Below, piece after piece: positions 44,892 to 54,754 of a stretch of 64,000 nucleotides of DNA (position 1 is its first letter; every line of letters begins with the position of its first letter). This DNA is from Litorimonas taeanensis (GTDB lineage Bacteria > Pseudomonadota > Alphaproteobacteria > Caulobacterales > Maricaulaceae), in NCBI RefSeq assembly GCF_003634015.1, contig NZ_RBII01000001.1, forward strand, positions 620,001-684,000, read 5' to 3'. Position numbers and translations under genes: made by a program. The notes below the pieces were generated by a model, which worked only from the letters and a program-made list of their open reading frames with translations, had not been told where the DNA came from and made no database searches.

Positions 44892-45146
44892 GTGCTCTCC
44901 AATAAAAATGATAGACGCGCTCTTGAGCGCCATGTTCTTGCTTGGCTTAAAACAGGGGAGAATAACCCCGAGGGTCGATTGTCGCTTTTCGACGGTTTAG
45001 GTCAACGTGTTGATCCACAAATTCAACGGTTGGCCATCCGGAATGGCTGGGCTGAGGGGTGGTTCGCAAATCCTATGCGTCCGGATTGGATGGTGTGCCG
45101 GCTTACTTTATCTGGACAACGTGTTTTGGCGTCGATACGGGCTTAG
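44892..45146 (+). CDS. Small conserved-looking hypothetical protein
   Basis: An 84-residue hydrophilic protein (RRALERHVLAWLKTGENNPEGRLSLFDG...). It starts at GTG with AAGGGG 8 nt upstream. The composition (Arg/Trp/Leu-rich, balanced) looks like a real protein rather than a chance frame. It is divergent from the coiled-coil gene, and its last 44 nt overlap the 3' end of the convergent CPBP gene. No family recognised. Confidence 0.6.
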   Translation: MLSNKNDRRALERHVLAWLKTGENNPEGRLSLFDGLGQRVDPQIQRLAIRNGWAEGWFANPMRPDWMVCRLTLSGQRVLASIRA

Positions 45147-46266
45147 GCTTCCGCCTTAGGACAAAAAGTATCAGGACTATCAGGCCCAGTGATATAACCG
45201 TCAAGATGCTATCCATGGCAGGGTTCGTTTTGATCTGGAATACTGAAGGCGTAGGTAAGACGGAATTTTCATAATTTACCAGAATAGCGGCGAAAGTATT
45301 ATTGGCAGCATGAACGCCTATTGCAGATTCAAGGCCGTCATCCATCCAAACTAATAAACAAGCGGCGAAACCAAAAAAGAAATACCCACTCATGACGATG
45401 GGCAAAATACCAGCTTCTGCGCCAGATAGAGCCTCGGGGTTAGAGAGGTGCATACCCATGAATAGTAAGCTTGTGAGGATAAAGGCGATCCATTTTTGAC
45501 CCGTAACATTCTCAACGGCTTGGTTTAAATACCCTCTAAAGACAATTTCTTCAGTCGCTGATTGTAAAGGAATAAGTGAAAGCGAAACTAGACCGTAAAT
45601 AAAGAAACGCGAAGGGTCGAAAACAAAGTTGAGAGATTTTAAGCCTGTAAAGTGAAGCGTTGCCGCCCCTAAGCCCAACACGGCCCATGTCACAAAAATA
45701 GCTACAAACATTCTAAGCCAACGGTATTTCTCAAAAGCTGTGTGTAAGGAAAGTATGCTGCGTTTAAGGACAAATTTCTGACCAACGTAAAGCATGACAA
45801 GAGCAGCGGGGAATGTAAGTAAAACAAGAGCGTATGAGAACGGACTAATTGCAAGAATACGATTCATAACCTCTGTGGTCTCAGGGGTGTTCATCATCGG
45901 AAACAAAAGGAAAAGACTGGCGAAGGATATCGTAATGCATATGCCTGTCATTATGGCGAAACCTCGTTTTTTACCTGATTTTGCGTTTAATGCTAAAAGG
46001 GAGAACACCGCCCCAATTAAAGTGCTGAGTAAAAAGCCGAACATCGAAAAGACTAAGCGAGCAGGATTGGCAGCTTCAATCGCTTCAGTAGAGGATTGCA
46101 AAAAATCATTTGCGAGCTCAGGGTCAATTTCGCGAATGATCGTGGGTAGTGGGCCAGTTATCACGATTTGCCCGACGAGCCAGCCTATGACGGTTATCCA
46201 AAAAACGAATATCCAAAGCCATAAGCTTGATTTTCCATGCTTCCGTGTGTTTTCAAAATATTGCAT
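45103..46266 (-). CDS. CPBP family intramembrane metalloprotease
   Basis: A 387-residue polytopic membrane protein with about eight hydrophobic segments. CPBP (Abi) motifs: EEIVFRGYLNQ (EExxxR), MGMHLSNPEAL and GVHAANNTFAAIL. The glutamates and histidines would bind zinc inside the membrane, as in Rce1/CaaX-type proteases. Substrate unknown. It ends inside the convergent small gene (44-nt overlap). Confidence 0.92.
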   Translation of the reverse strand: MQYFENTRKHGKSSLWLWIFVFWITVIGWLVGQIVITGPLPTIIREIDPELANDFLQSSTEAIEAANPARLVFSMFGFLLSTLIGAVFSLLALNAKSGKKRGFAIMTGICITISFASLFLLFPMMNTPETTEVMNRILAISPFSYALVLLTFPAALVMLYVGQKFVLKRSILSLHTAFEKYRWLRMFVAIFVTWAVLGLGAATLHFTGLKSLNFVFDPSRFFIYGLVSLSLIPLQSATEEIVFRGYLNQAVENVTGQKWIAFILTSLLFMGMHLSNPEALSGAEAGILPIVMSGYFFFGFAACLLVWMDDGLESAIGVHAANNTFAAILVNYENSVLPTPSVFQIKTNPAMDSILTVISLGLIVLILFVLRRKPKPVSTPKHVVQIK

Positions 46267-46284
46267 GCAAACTCATTATAAGTG

Positions 46285-46752
46285 ATGCCCGTGCCAGATA
46301 TTCTGACGCGAACAAGAAAAGACTATACGAATCTTTTATGGCGCTTAAGCAAGGGTATGGCAAATACTCCACATACTCATGACGAAGAAAATTCACACGA
46401 AATCGATTTCGAGCATTTAAATCAGTATGTGCAGGGGGATATCTCTCTTACCAAAGAAGTATTTGGGTTGTTTAAGCATCAAGTGGAGATGTGGGGAAGG
46501 CTTCTAGATCCGGCCGCAGATGATGATAGTTGGGGGTCAGTTATCCATAGTTTGAAGGGCTCTGCCAAAGCTGTGGGGGCAACAGGCTTGGCCGAGCGGT
46601 GCGAACGCGCAGAACAACTTGTTGGTGAAACAAAGACTGCTGGAGGCCGCTTAGTAGCGGTTCAGGATATAGAGTTTAAAATCTCGAGAACAATTACCGA
46701 AATTCAACGTTGGGAATATCGTCAGAAGCTAAACGAAATGCGGTCAAGCTGA
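46285..46752 (+). CDS. Histidine phosphotransfer (Hpt) domain protein
   Basis: A 155-residue single-domain phosphotransfer protein. The phosphorylatable His88 is in SVIHSLKGSAKAVGATGLAERCERAE, a clear Hpt signature within a four-helix bundle. The N-terminal ~35 residues are not conserved-looking, and a Met at 46357 is an alternative start that would still include the domain. No kinase or response regulator adjoins, so it is an orphan relay component. Confidence 0.88.
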   Translation: MPVPDILTRTRKDYTNLLWRLSKGMANTPHTHDEENSHEIDFEHLNQYVQGDISLTKEVFGLFKHQVEMWGRLLDPAADDDSWGSVIHSLKGSAKAVGATGLAERCERAEQLVGETKTAGGRLVAVQDIEFKISRTITEIQRWEYRQKLNEMRSS

Positions 46753-47101
46753 TGCACTAAAAAAGGCCGCCACCGAAGTGACGACCTTGTTTACGAAAGA
46801 CTATTTTGCGTGAGCCATTTTCGTTAATTTTGTTTCTATCTTGTAACCGCGTTACTTCGGCTTGTTGAGTCTTGATACAATAATTGAATTGTGAATCCAT
46901 TAGAAATTGTGGTTAAAAATGTGTAAAACCATGTTGGTAGGCCTCATTTTTCGTTAAATCGCGATTTGGTTTTAAATTCGCCATAGTTACGTCAAGAATC
47001 AGGTTAGTAATATCTCAGTAAGAACAGAGACTGGTTTATTTATCTGTTTCCTCAGACGGCTAATAAAATTGGTACCGAAAATTTGTTGTAGGGTGATGAA
47101 A
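46753..47101. other. Intergenic region before the A2M gene, possible minus-strand transcript
   Basis: About 350 bp, AT-rich. It must contain the A2M/pbpC promoter. On the minus strand it holds the terminator above and two short frames: 47 codons (46757-46900) and 23 codons (46913-46984). Neither has a convincing ribosome-binding site, and the 47-codon frame ends inside the terminator, so a non-coding RNA is at least as likely as a peptide. Confidence 0.35.
46759..46788 (-). terminator. Leftward terminator-like hairpin with T6
   Basis: On the minus strand AAGGTCGTCAC, loop TTCG, GTGGCGGCCTT pairs fully (two G-U) and is followed by TTTTTT. On the plus strand the same stem has two C-A mismatches and only TTGTTT, so it works best leftward. 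No annotated minus-strand gene lies upstream of it. Confidence 0.6.
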
Positions 47102-50100
47102 ATGCAAAATAAAACTTTTGGGTTGTTTGGCTTCTTAGGCGGCATCTTACTCTTCATTTTAGCTGGGTGGGCGGGATATGTATTTTACCCGCAAGATAGC
47201 GGTACCAAGTTCTCTGGTGATTACTTTGGGAACTTATCAGGTGAAACCGCAAAGTCAGTCTCTATACATTCAGCCCCGTCACAAAATTTAGATGAACAGC
47301 TCGAAACAGAAGACGCCATAACTTTATCTGACTTTGCATTTAATAATTGGTATGAAGAAGAAAGTTCGAATGGGCAGGTCAAGGCCTGCTTTGCCTTCAC
47401 TGATGTTGTCGCCACAACACGGGAATCTGAACTACGCCCCTTTATTGATATTGAGCCGAGTGCCAAAGTTGCAATTTCTGTTGAAGGTGATGCACTCTGC
47501 TTGGGCGGCCTTTCTTACAATAAAGATTATCGCGTTACTCTCAAAGCTGGTTTGCCATCCGATAGGGCAGACGTGGTACTCGGGGGAAATCAAACTGTAA
47601 ATATAGGGTTTGGGGACAAGCCTGCTTTCGTCGGGTTTACCGATAATGGTATTATTTTGCCTAAAACAGACACAGGAGGCCTTGCTATTGAGACAGTAAA
47701 TGTCGGGCAGTTGGATATAACGGTTGAACGCGTAAATCACCGGATAATCAGTCAAACCTCGCCTAATTCTGGTGGGCAGTCTGTCGAAGGAGATTACAGC
47801 TATAACTATGACGCTTGGCAGGAAAAAGTAAAAGTTTGGTCGGGCCGTCTTGATGTTAAAAACCGCCGTAATGAGACAGTCCGTACTATTTTTCCGTTAC
47901 AAAGTATCACAGCAGACCTAGGTTATGGCGCTTATATTGTCACTGCGAAACGTGCGACGGACAAAGAAAATGACTCACGCGTGGCACAGGCTTGGAGGTG
48001 GGTCGTCTCTACTGATATGGCTATAACAAGCTACCGCGGTGCTGAATTCATGCATGTGAATGTGCGTTCGCTTAAGTCAGCGCAATTGAAGCCCCAAGTA
48101 CGGTTAGAGCTTATAGCCGAAAATAATGATATACTTGGTCAAGTCGTTACTGATGCAAAAGGGCGCGCAAGTTTCCCAATCGCGCTTTTGAAGGGGCAGG
48201 GCAACTCAGCGCCTAAAATGGTTTTGGCCTATGATGCCGATACTGATTTTGCCATGCTAGACTTAACACGTTCGCCGCTTGATATGACGGCGTATGATGT
48301 AGAGGGGCGCAGTGCCTCAGGATTAATTGACATATTCGCTTACACAGAACGTGGCGTGTACCGTCCGGGCGAAACTGTGTATTTGACGGCGCTATTACGT
48401 GGAAGCGATGGTGGTGAAAGATTTGATCGTCCAGTGAGTCTTGAGATAGTCAAGCCTGACGGCGGGATCGCATTACAGGAGACCTATGAGAAAGGTGAGA
48501 TGGCAGGCGCTTTGGCTGTCACCTACGAACTTCCAGAGGGGGCACCTCGCGGTCTATGGACGATTAAACTAACGCCAGAGGGACTTGATACGGTAAAGAG
48601 CCTCCGCTTTGATGTGCAAGACTTTGTTCCGCAAAAGCTAAAAGTAACAACTTCTCTGCCTGTTGATGTGCTCGATGCCCAAAGCCGTACTGAACTTAAT
48701 ATCCAAGCGGACTTTTTGTATGGCGCTGTAGGTGCAAATTTGGACGGAGAGGCAGAGGCACGTGTGCAAATCGAGACCCAGCCATTTAAGGGTTACGAAG
48801 ACTATAAGTTTGGTGACACTCAAGAAACTTTCCGAGAACAGCTTATAGAGGTAGGCGTTGGTGTCACAAATGACGAGGGCCGTCTCTCCCTTCCGCTTAA
48901 TTTGAGAACAGAGAATGTTTCTTCGAGCTTTCCGCTTCGTCTTATGATGACGTCAGGTATCGCAGAACCAGGAGGGCGGTATGTACAGAAAACTGACTAT
49001 ATTCCGTTACGTACACAAGATAGTTATATAGGTTTCAAGGCAGGGTTTGAAGGTCGATATGCGAGCCATAAAGAGCCTGTAAGCCTAAGCATCGTGAATC
49101 TATCATCTCAGGGTGATGTTAAGGCGAGTGATTTAGAATGGCGCCTATTCGAAGAAATACATGATTTTCAGTGGTATAGAGAAGGGGGGCGCTGGCGTTA
49201 TCGGAAGGATGTCTCAGACATCGCTTTGAGCACCGGTGAAATGACGATTGGCGATGAACCTAATATTTGGACACGGCGTCTACCCCGTGGCCAATATCGT
49301 CTGGAAGCTATTTCAAATGATGGGGTTAAAGGCGCAATACGGTTTAATGTGGGGTGGGCACGGCCTGGAGCTGGTATTGATGCGCCAGACCGTATCGTCA
49401 TGGGGAAGGTAGAAAACTCAGTTAAACCGGGCGATAAAATTACCCTATCCGTTAATGCGCCTTATGCAGGCCAGGGGGACTTAGTCATTGCGAACGAGAC
49501 TGTGCGTTCGATACAGTCTGTTACGCTTCCAGAAGGTGAGTCAGAGCTGACTTTCGATTTCAACCCATCATGGGGTGACAGTGTTTATGCGATGCTTACA
49601 CTATACACTGCAGAAGATAAGACAGGTAAATCCATACAAAGGCGCGCTGCAGGATTGAGTTATGTCTCTCTTGATCGCAGCAATCAAACCTTGGGGCTTG
49701 ATTTTGCGGCCCCAGAGAAAATCGAGCCGCGCCAGACATATACTCTTTCTGTTGAGGTTACGAATATACCTAAAGGAGACACAGCTTGGGTCAGTGTGGC
49801 CGCTGTTGATGAGGGCATATTACAATTAACGCAGTATGATAGCCCAGACGCTGCCGAGTATTATTTTGGAAAAAAAGCGTTCAACCTTGATGTGCGCGAT
49901 GATTATGCGCGGTTATTAAACCCTAATCTGGGTGTGGCTGCGATATTGCCGCAAGGGGGAGATAGTGTTGGCGGCGCAGGTTTAAGCGTCGTGCCTACTC
50001 AAACCGTTTCTCTATATTCTGCACCCGTGAAAGTAAAAAATGGCAAGGCGTCTGTGGAATTGGAAATCCCTGATTTTCAAGGGTCCTTACGTCTAATGGC

Positions 50101-52051
50101 GACAGCGTGGTCAAGTAAAGCCGTTGGTAGTGCAGAGGACGCAATGATTGTACGCGACTCTGTCCCAATGAGTGTGGGGTTACCACGCTTTCTTGCGCCC
50201 GGTGATAAAGCCATTGCAACTGTGAGCGTTGATAATTTAGACGGTCCTGTGGGCCAATATTCACTGGCCTTTCATTCACACCTTTCTACAAAGGAGAATT
50301 CATCAAGTTTTGATCTCGCGCAGGAGGAACGAAAAGATGTCCTGTTTGCTTTATCAGCAGAGAATTTGGGGGTTTCAGACATTGACTTTATTTTGGAAGG
50401 TCAAAATGGATATGAATTGACTAAGGCTGTCCAGATAGAGACGCGATCGCCTTTCCGTCCAAAAGTCGAGAAGAACCTTACGCGCTTACGTCCTGATGAA
50501 ACATATACATTCTCGGCCTCTAATCTGGACGGTTACATTCCAGCTACAACTGATGTGAGTTTGTCTGTTTCAACTCTACCAGGTCTGGATGCACAAACTT
50601 ATGTTCAGTCGCTTTCTAGTTATCCATATGGATGTACAGAACAGACTGTCAGTAAAGCAATGCCTCTATTGTTTGTTGCAGAGCTTGGCGGTCTGAAAGA
50701 TCTAAGCGAGCCACAACGAAAAGCGCGTGTTGATTTGGCCATTAAGCGCATCATCGCTCGGCAAGATGGTCAGGGGAGCTTTGGTTTGTGGCATGTTGGC
50801 GACGGCAATGCTTCACCTTGGCTCCAACTTTATGTGTCAGAGTTTTTGATTTTAGCCAGTGCGAATGGTCAAGATGTACCACAGGACGCGATAAAGAAGG
50901 CTATCTCAGCGGCCCAGCTCTTGTCTGATCCTAATCGTTATTCCAGTCTAAATTTGGATTATAACTATGGCTGGTCTCGTTCGGGGGGGCATTCTAATAA
51001 TCAGAGAAAATATGAACGCGCGGCTTATGCACATTATGTGCTTTCTTTGGCCGATAAAGTAGATGTACCGGATTTGCGCTATTTGGCCGATAATAATTCC
51101 GGAGATATCAAAGATCCATTAGCCTTAACCTATTTAGCGACTGCTTTGTCCAAGATAGGGGATAATCGTAGGGCTGTGGCCTTATTTGATAAAGCCATTA
51201 ATTTGCAGAAATCGGGCAAAACTAATAGCGATGATTATTATGCGTCTGGCTTACGTAACGCTGCTGCAATGTTAGCTATATCACAAGATTATCTCTCAGA
51301 TTCACAAGCTTCAGAACTCATGAAATATGTAGGTGCTGCGGCACAGGACAGTCAGTATCTCAACACGCAAGAACAATCTTATCTCGTGCGGATGATTGCA
51401 GCTTTAGGGGCGTCTGATGAAGACCTTTCACTAGAGACTAAGAATTTGACCCTTACCCAATCCAAAACATCCCAAACCGTGTCTTTAGTGGGCTCATCTA
51501 TCAACGGCAGTCGAACGATTAAAAATATAGGGGGTAAATCACTTTGGGTTTCAGAAACGCTTTCAGGCTTGCCTCAATCAGACCCAGGCAAAGTTTCTGA
51601 AGGATATAGCTTGAAAAAAGAAATGTTTACCATGTCAGGTGAGGCGTTGTCGCTCTCAACTCTGACAAAGGGTGAGCAGGCTATTATCCGCATTAGTATT
51701 GACCCTGTTCAGGAACGTGCGGCGATGATCGTATTGGCCGATCTTTTGCCAGCAGGTCTTGAGATAGAGCGTATATTGATGCCAGAAGAGGCAGGCACGG
51801 GTAGCTTGTATAGTTTTGTCGGAAAGTTAAGTGATCTAGATTTAGCAGAGGCAAGAGATGATAGACTTGTCGCCTCTAAGCGCCTTAGCCGGTGGGATTC
51901 TCAGACTGTAAAAGTGGCTTATGTCGTGCGGGCTGTGACTCAAGGGGACTTCATCTTCCCAGGGGCTGTAGCAGAAGATATGTATCGTCCTGATATTCGA
52001 GGACGAACAGCGGCAACTCGCTTGACAGTTACGGGCACGGGTTCAAACTAA
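47102..52051 (+). CDS. Bacterial alpha-2-macroglobulin (YfhM-like)
   Basis: A giant periplasmic protease trap of about 1649 residues. Start at 47102 (MQNKTFGLFG) has AGGG at ideal spacing; ATG 47096 is an alternative. One N-terminal membrane helix (about 6-25) anchors it to the inner membrane. The bait-and-thioester architecture is complete: MG domains (TERGVYRPGETVYLTALLRG), the A2M segment with RFLAPGD, the thioester GCTEQ at about Cys1178 (YPYGCTEQTVSKAMPLL) and the C-terminal receptor-like domain. It lies directly upstream of pbpC (TAATG overlap), the classical A2M-PBP1C pair thought to guard the periplasm and repair peptidoglycan. Confidence 0.95.
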   Translation: MQNKTFGLFGFLGGILLFILAGWAGYVFYPQDSGTKFSGDYFGNLSGETAKSVSIHSAPSQNLDEQLETEDAITLSDFAFNNWYEEESSNGQVKACFAFTDVVATTRESELRPFIDIEPSAKVAISVEGDALCLGGLSYNKDYRVTLKAGLPSDRADVVLGGNQTVNIGFGDKPAFVGFTDNGIILPKTDTGGLAIETVNVGQLDITVERVNHRIISQTSPNSGGQSVEGDYSYNYDAWQEKVKVWSGRLDVKNRRNETVRTIFPLQSITADLGYGAYIVTAKRATDKENDSRVAQAWRWVVSTDMAITSYRGAEFMHVNVRSLKSAQLKPQVRLELIAENNDILGQVVTDAKGRASFPIALLKGQGNSAPKMVLAYDADTDFAMLDLTRSPLDMTAYDVEGRSASGLIDIFAYTERGVYRPGETVYLTALLRGSDGGERFDRPVSLEIVKPDGGIALQETYEKGEMAGALAVTYELPEGAPRGLWTIKLTPEGLDTVKSLRFDVQDFVPQKLKVTTSLPVDVLDAQSRTELNIQADFLYGAVGANLDGEAEARVQIETQPFKGYEDYKFGDTQETFREQLIEVGVGVTNDEGRLSLPLNLRTENVSSSFPLRLMMTSGIAEPGGRYVQKTDYIPLRTQDSYIGFKAGFEGRYASHKEPVSLSIVNLSSQGDVKASDLEWRLFEEIHDFQWYREGGRWRYRKDVSDIALSTGEMTIGDEPNIWTRRLPRGQYRLEAISNDGVKGAIRFNVGWARPGAGIDAPDRIVMGKVENSVKPGDKITLSVNAPYAGQGDLVIANETVRSIQSVTLPEGESELTFDFNPSWGDSVYAMLTLYTAEDKTGKSIQRRAAGLSYVSLDRSNQTLGLDFAAPEKIEPRQTYTLSVEVTNIPKGDTAWVSVAAVDEGILQLTQYDSPDAAEYYFGKKAFNLDVRDDYARLLNPNLGVAAILPQGGDSVGGAGLSVVPTQTVSLYSAPVKVKNGKASVELEIPDFQGSLRLMATAWSSKAVGSAEDAMIVRDSVPMSVGLPRFLAPGDKAIATVSVDNLDGPVGQYSLAFHSHLSTKENSSSFDLAQEERKDVLFALSAENLGVSDIDFILEGQNGYELTKAVQIETRSPFRPKVEKNLTRLRPDETYTFSASNLDGYIPATTDVSLSVSTLPGLDAQTYVQSLSSYPYGCTEQTVSKAMPLLFVAELGGLKDLSEPQRKARVDLAIKRIIARQDGQGSFGLWHVGDGNASPWLQLYVSEFLILASANGQDVPQDAIKKAISAAQLLSDPNRYSSLNLDYNYGWSRSGGHSNNQRKYERAAYAHYVLSLADKVDVPDLRYLADNNSGDIKDPLALTYLATALSKIGDNRRAVALFDKAINLQKSGKTNSDDYYASGLRNAAAMLAISQDYLSDSQASELMKYVGAAAQDSQYLNTQEQSYLVRMIAALGASDEDLSLETKNLTLTQSKTSQTVSLVGSSINGSRTIKNIGGKSLWVSETLSGLPQSDPGKVSEGYSLKKEMFTMSGEALSLSTLTKGEQAIIRISIDPVQERAAMIVLADLLPAGLEIERILMPEEAGTGSLYSFVGKLSDLDLAEARDDRLVASKRLSRWDSQTVKVAYVVRAVTQGDFIFPGAVAEDMYRPDIRGRTAATRLTVTGTGSN

Positions 52052-54090
52052 TGCTTTGGCGGGTTTCATACCCGTTTTATTTAAAGTCAGCTCTTGGGTT
52101 GGCTTGGCTCGCTATTATCGCCCTTCTGGCCTTCCCGATAGCGCCCAAGTCTGTCCGCTTAGAAAGCGCGGCAACACTTTATGATGTGAATGACGAAATT
52201 TTGGTTCGCAAAGCGACCAAGGATAATTATTGGCGATATAATGCTAAGCTTGAGAAGATAGACCCAAATTACATCAAAGCGGTCTTAGCGATAGAGGATG
52301 CTCGTTTCTTTTTGCATAGCGGCGTGGATGTGCCGGCTATTTTACGAGCGCTAAAAACTTGGCGTGCGAAGGGTGAGGTGGTCTCTGGAGCATCTACAAT
52401 TACAATGCAACTTGTTCGGCAGTATAAACCCCGAAAGAGGGTTCTTTCTTCTAAAATCATAGAGTCTCTGGCTGCGTTGAAATATGAGTTAGTGTTCACA
52501 AAGTCAGAAATACTATCTCAATATTTGACCCGAATATCTTATGGGGGAAATATACAGGGTGTTGAAGCTGCGACTTGGCGATATTTTGGAAAGTCTCCTG
52601 AATATTTAACATGGGATGAGATAGCGCTTCTTGTAGCTCTGCCTCAAGCCCCGGAATCGCGCCGACCAGATAGGCACCCAGTTGCGGCAAAGGCAGGGCG
52701 AGATCGTCTTCTAGATAAGCTAGTACAAGCTGATCTGATATCAAAATCCATTGCTGATGAAGCTAAGTCTATTCCTATTCCACAGGCTTTCTATGACTTC
52801 CCCTCGGATCAGAATAACGGCGCACCTTTGTTGATGGTAAAGGGCCAAGACGTAAAAAGTTTTATAAAACCTAATATACAGCGCATGGCACATCGTGTTC
52901 TGCAAAATAGCCTGATAAACCAGAGTGATGCGGTGAATGCGTCAATTTTGGTGGTGGAAAATGACACTCGTCGAGTTGTTGCGCATGTGACCGCCGGTGA
53001 CCGCGCACATGAGGGGGGCTGGTTAGATTTGACCGCAGCGGTACGTTCCCCGGGCTCCACGCTCAAGCCCTTTATATATGCTCTGGCTATGAGTGACGGC
53101 CAAGCAAATTCACAAAGTGCCATCCAAGATGCGCCGACTCGTTTTGGCGCATATCAACCTGAGAATTTTAATCGTCGATATTATGGTAAAGTTCGCTTGA
53201 AGGATGCATTAAAACATTCATTAAATGTGCCAGCTGTTGCCGCTCTAGAACAAATTGGCCCGGCTCGCTTTGAAGCGATGTTGGTATCGGCTGGCGCGCC
53301 TCCAAGGTTGCCTTCACATAGAACCGAGGATGCTGGACTTTCTTTGGCTTTAGGCGGTGCAGGAATGACAGGTACAGATTTAGCGGTGCTTTATACAGCG
53401 CTTGCCAATGAAGGCGTGGCGAAACCCTTGGTTTGGACGAAATCTCATGCCTCTTCGGAAAATGGTATTCAACTTTTCTCTGCAGAAACGGCTCAAGAGA
53501 TAACTGAAATATTGGCTGAGGCGACTCCGCCTAATGGCCGAATTCCGGGGCATTTATCAGCGGGACGATCTATGGTCGCGTATAAAACCGGTACATCTTA
53601 CGGCGCGCGAGACAGTTGGGCCGCAGGATATACAACAAACTATACGGTTGTCGCATGGGTCGGGCGACCCGATGGAGCCCCTAGACCCGGAGATACAGGA
53701 CGAAAATCGGCTGCTCCACTTTTGTTTGATGTATTTGATGGTCTAGAAGAAGGTAGTAAATCAAATAAATTCGCGATTGCGAGAAATCACGCATCACAGC
53801 AAGACTTCCAAACCACTTTGGATCAAGGACCGCAAATTACGTTCCCAATGGACGGAGCAGAGATATTAGTAACGGCAGGCAAGCCAACAGTAAAAGTCAA
53901 AGCGCAATCTGTCGACAGGCTGCGATTTTACATTGATGGGCATAGACTGGACGTAGAATATGGCGCGGCGGAATTTAGGCCGCCTTCGTCTGGTTTTTAC
54001 ATTTTGAAGGTCGTGGATTCACAAGGAAAAAGCGCGATATCACGTTTCCGCGTTTTAGGCGCTGATGATATTCCTAACACGCCTCTTTAA
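52051..54090 (+). CDS. pbpC: Penicillin-binding protein 1C
   Basis: A 679-residue class A PBP. Membrane helix about 11-31; GT51 motifs EDARFF (Glu82) and GASTITMQLVRQ; transpeptidase Ser336-Thr-Leu-Lys339 and Lys512-Thr-Gly in YKTGTSYGARDSW. The C-terminal ~90 residues (ITFPMDGAEILV ... FYILKVVDSQGKSAISRFRV) match the beta domain typical of PBP1C. Its 3' end overlaps the convergent glycosylase gene by 36 nt. Confidence 0.95.
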   Translation: MLWRVSYPFYLKSALGLAWLAIIALLAFPIAPKSVRLESAATLYDVNDEILVRKATKDNYWRYNAKLEKIDPNYIKAVLAIEDARFFLHSGVDVPAILRALKTWRAKGEVVSGASTITMQLVRQYKPRKRVLSSKIIESLAALKYELVFTKSEILSQYLTRISYGGNIQGVEAATWRYFGKSPEYLTWDEIALLVALPQAPESRRPDRHPVAAKAGRDRLLDKLVQADLISKSIADEAKSIPIPQAFYDFPSDQNNGAPLLMVKGQDVKSFIKPNIQRMAHRVLQNSLINQSDAVNASILVVENDTRRVVAHVTAGDRAHEGGWLDLTAAVRSPGSTLKPFIYALAMSDGQANSQSAIQDAPTRFGAYQPENFNRRYYGKVRLKDALKHSLNVPAVAALEQIGPARFEAMLVSAGAPPRLPSHRTEDAGLSLALGGAGMTGTDLAVLYTALANEGVAKPLVWTKSHASSENGIQLFSAETAQEITEILAEATPPNGRIPGHLSAGRSMVAYKTGTSYGARDSWAAGYTTNYTVVAWVGRPDGAPRPGDTGRKSAAPLLFDVFDGLEEGSKSNKFAIARNHASQQDFQTTLDQGPQITFPMDGAEILVTAGKPTVKVKAQSVDRLRFYIDGHRLDVEYGAAEFRPPSSGFYILKVVDSQGKSAISRFRVLGADDIPNTPL

Positions 54091-54681
54091 CGCCAAGAGC
54101 TCATCAGAAAACCATTCATGTCGCTTTATCCATCCATTATTCCGCCAACTAGGGTGAGGCAGGGGCATAATCTCAGGGCCATAGCGTTCCCATTGCCGTA
54201 CAGTTTCGGTTAAGTTCCGCTCTGCTTTTGGGCCTAAATATTCTTTTACGGCATAAAGTCCAACCAATAGCGTTAGCTCTATATTGGGAAGGGCTCTCGT
54301 TAAGCTATCCTGCCATAGAGGCGCACACTCTTTACGGGGAGGTTTGTCCGCGCCCTTATTATCTTGACCAGGGAAACAAAATCCCATTGGCGTAATGGCA
54401 AAGAAGTCTTCATTGTAAAATTCCGTTTCATCAACACCGAGCCAATCTCGCAGGCGAACGCCACTCGGGTCAGTAAAAGGCATTGAACTGGCATGAGCGA
54501 GTGTTCCTGGCGCCTGTCCTATGATTCGGATTCTTGCGTTCTGATTAGCTCTAACGATCGGGTTGGGTTGAACAGGTAAAGGGGGCTGTGCGTGAGCACA
54601 AACATCACAACGGCGAATTCTTGCGAGCAAGCCCTCTAGTTTTTCATGTGCAGGCAAATTTTTTTTCATTTTGTCCATCAT
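54055..54681 (-). CDS. Uracil-DNA glycosylase family protein
   Basis: A 208-residue member of the UDG superfamily (COG1573-like). Motif A is GQAPGTLAHASSMPFTDPSG and the late motif is LPHPSWRNNGW. A CxxC (RCDVCAHAQPP) near residue 26 is reminiscent of Fe-S-type family 4/5 enzymes, but the complete four-Cys set is not obvious (Cys also in GFCFPG and KECAPL). Activity on uracil is therefore not assured. It overlaps the pbpC end tail to tail. Confidence 0.88.
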   Translation of the reverse strand: MMDKMKKNLPAHEKLEGLLARIRRCDVCAHAQPPLPVQPNPIVRANQNARIRIIGQAPGTLAHASSMPFTDPSGVRLRDWLGVDETEFYNEDFFAITPMGFCFPGQDNKGADKPPRKECAPLWQDSLTRALPNIELTLLVGLYAVKEYLGPKAERNLTETVRQWERYGPEIMPLPHPSWRNNGWIKRHEWFSDELLALKRRVRNIISA

Positions 54682-54754
54682 AGAACTGGTTTAATGTATG
54701 AAAATCATATTGTGTGCAATCAAATCCCACATGGGGCGGACAAAAGGGGACACT

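Noticed and set aside
46757-46900. 47-codon minus-strand frame as a protein gene
   Set aside because: It has no Shine-Dalgarno, and its final codons are the terminator stem itself. Kept only as a possible transcript in the findings.
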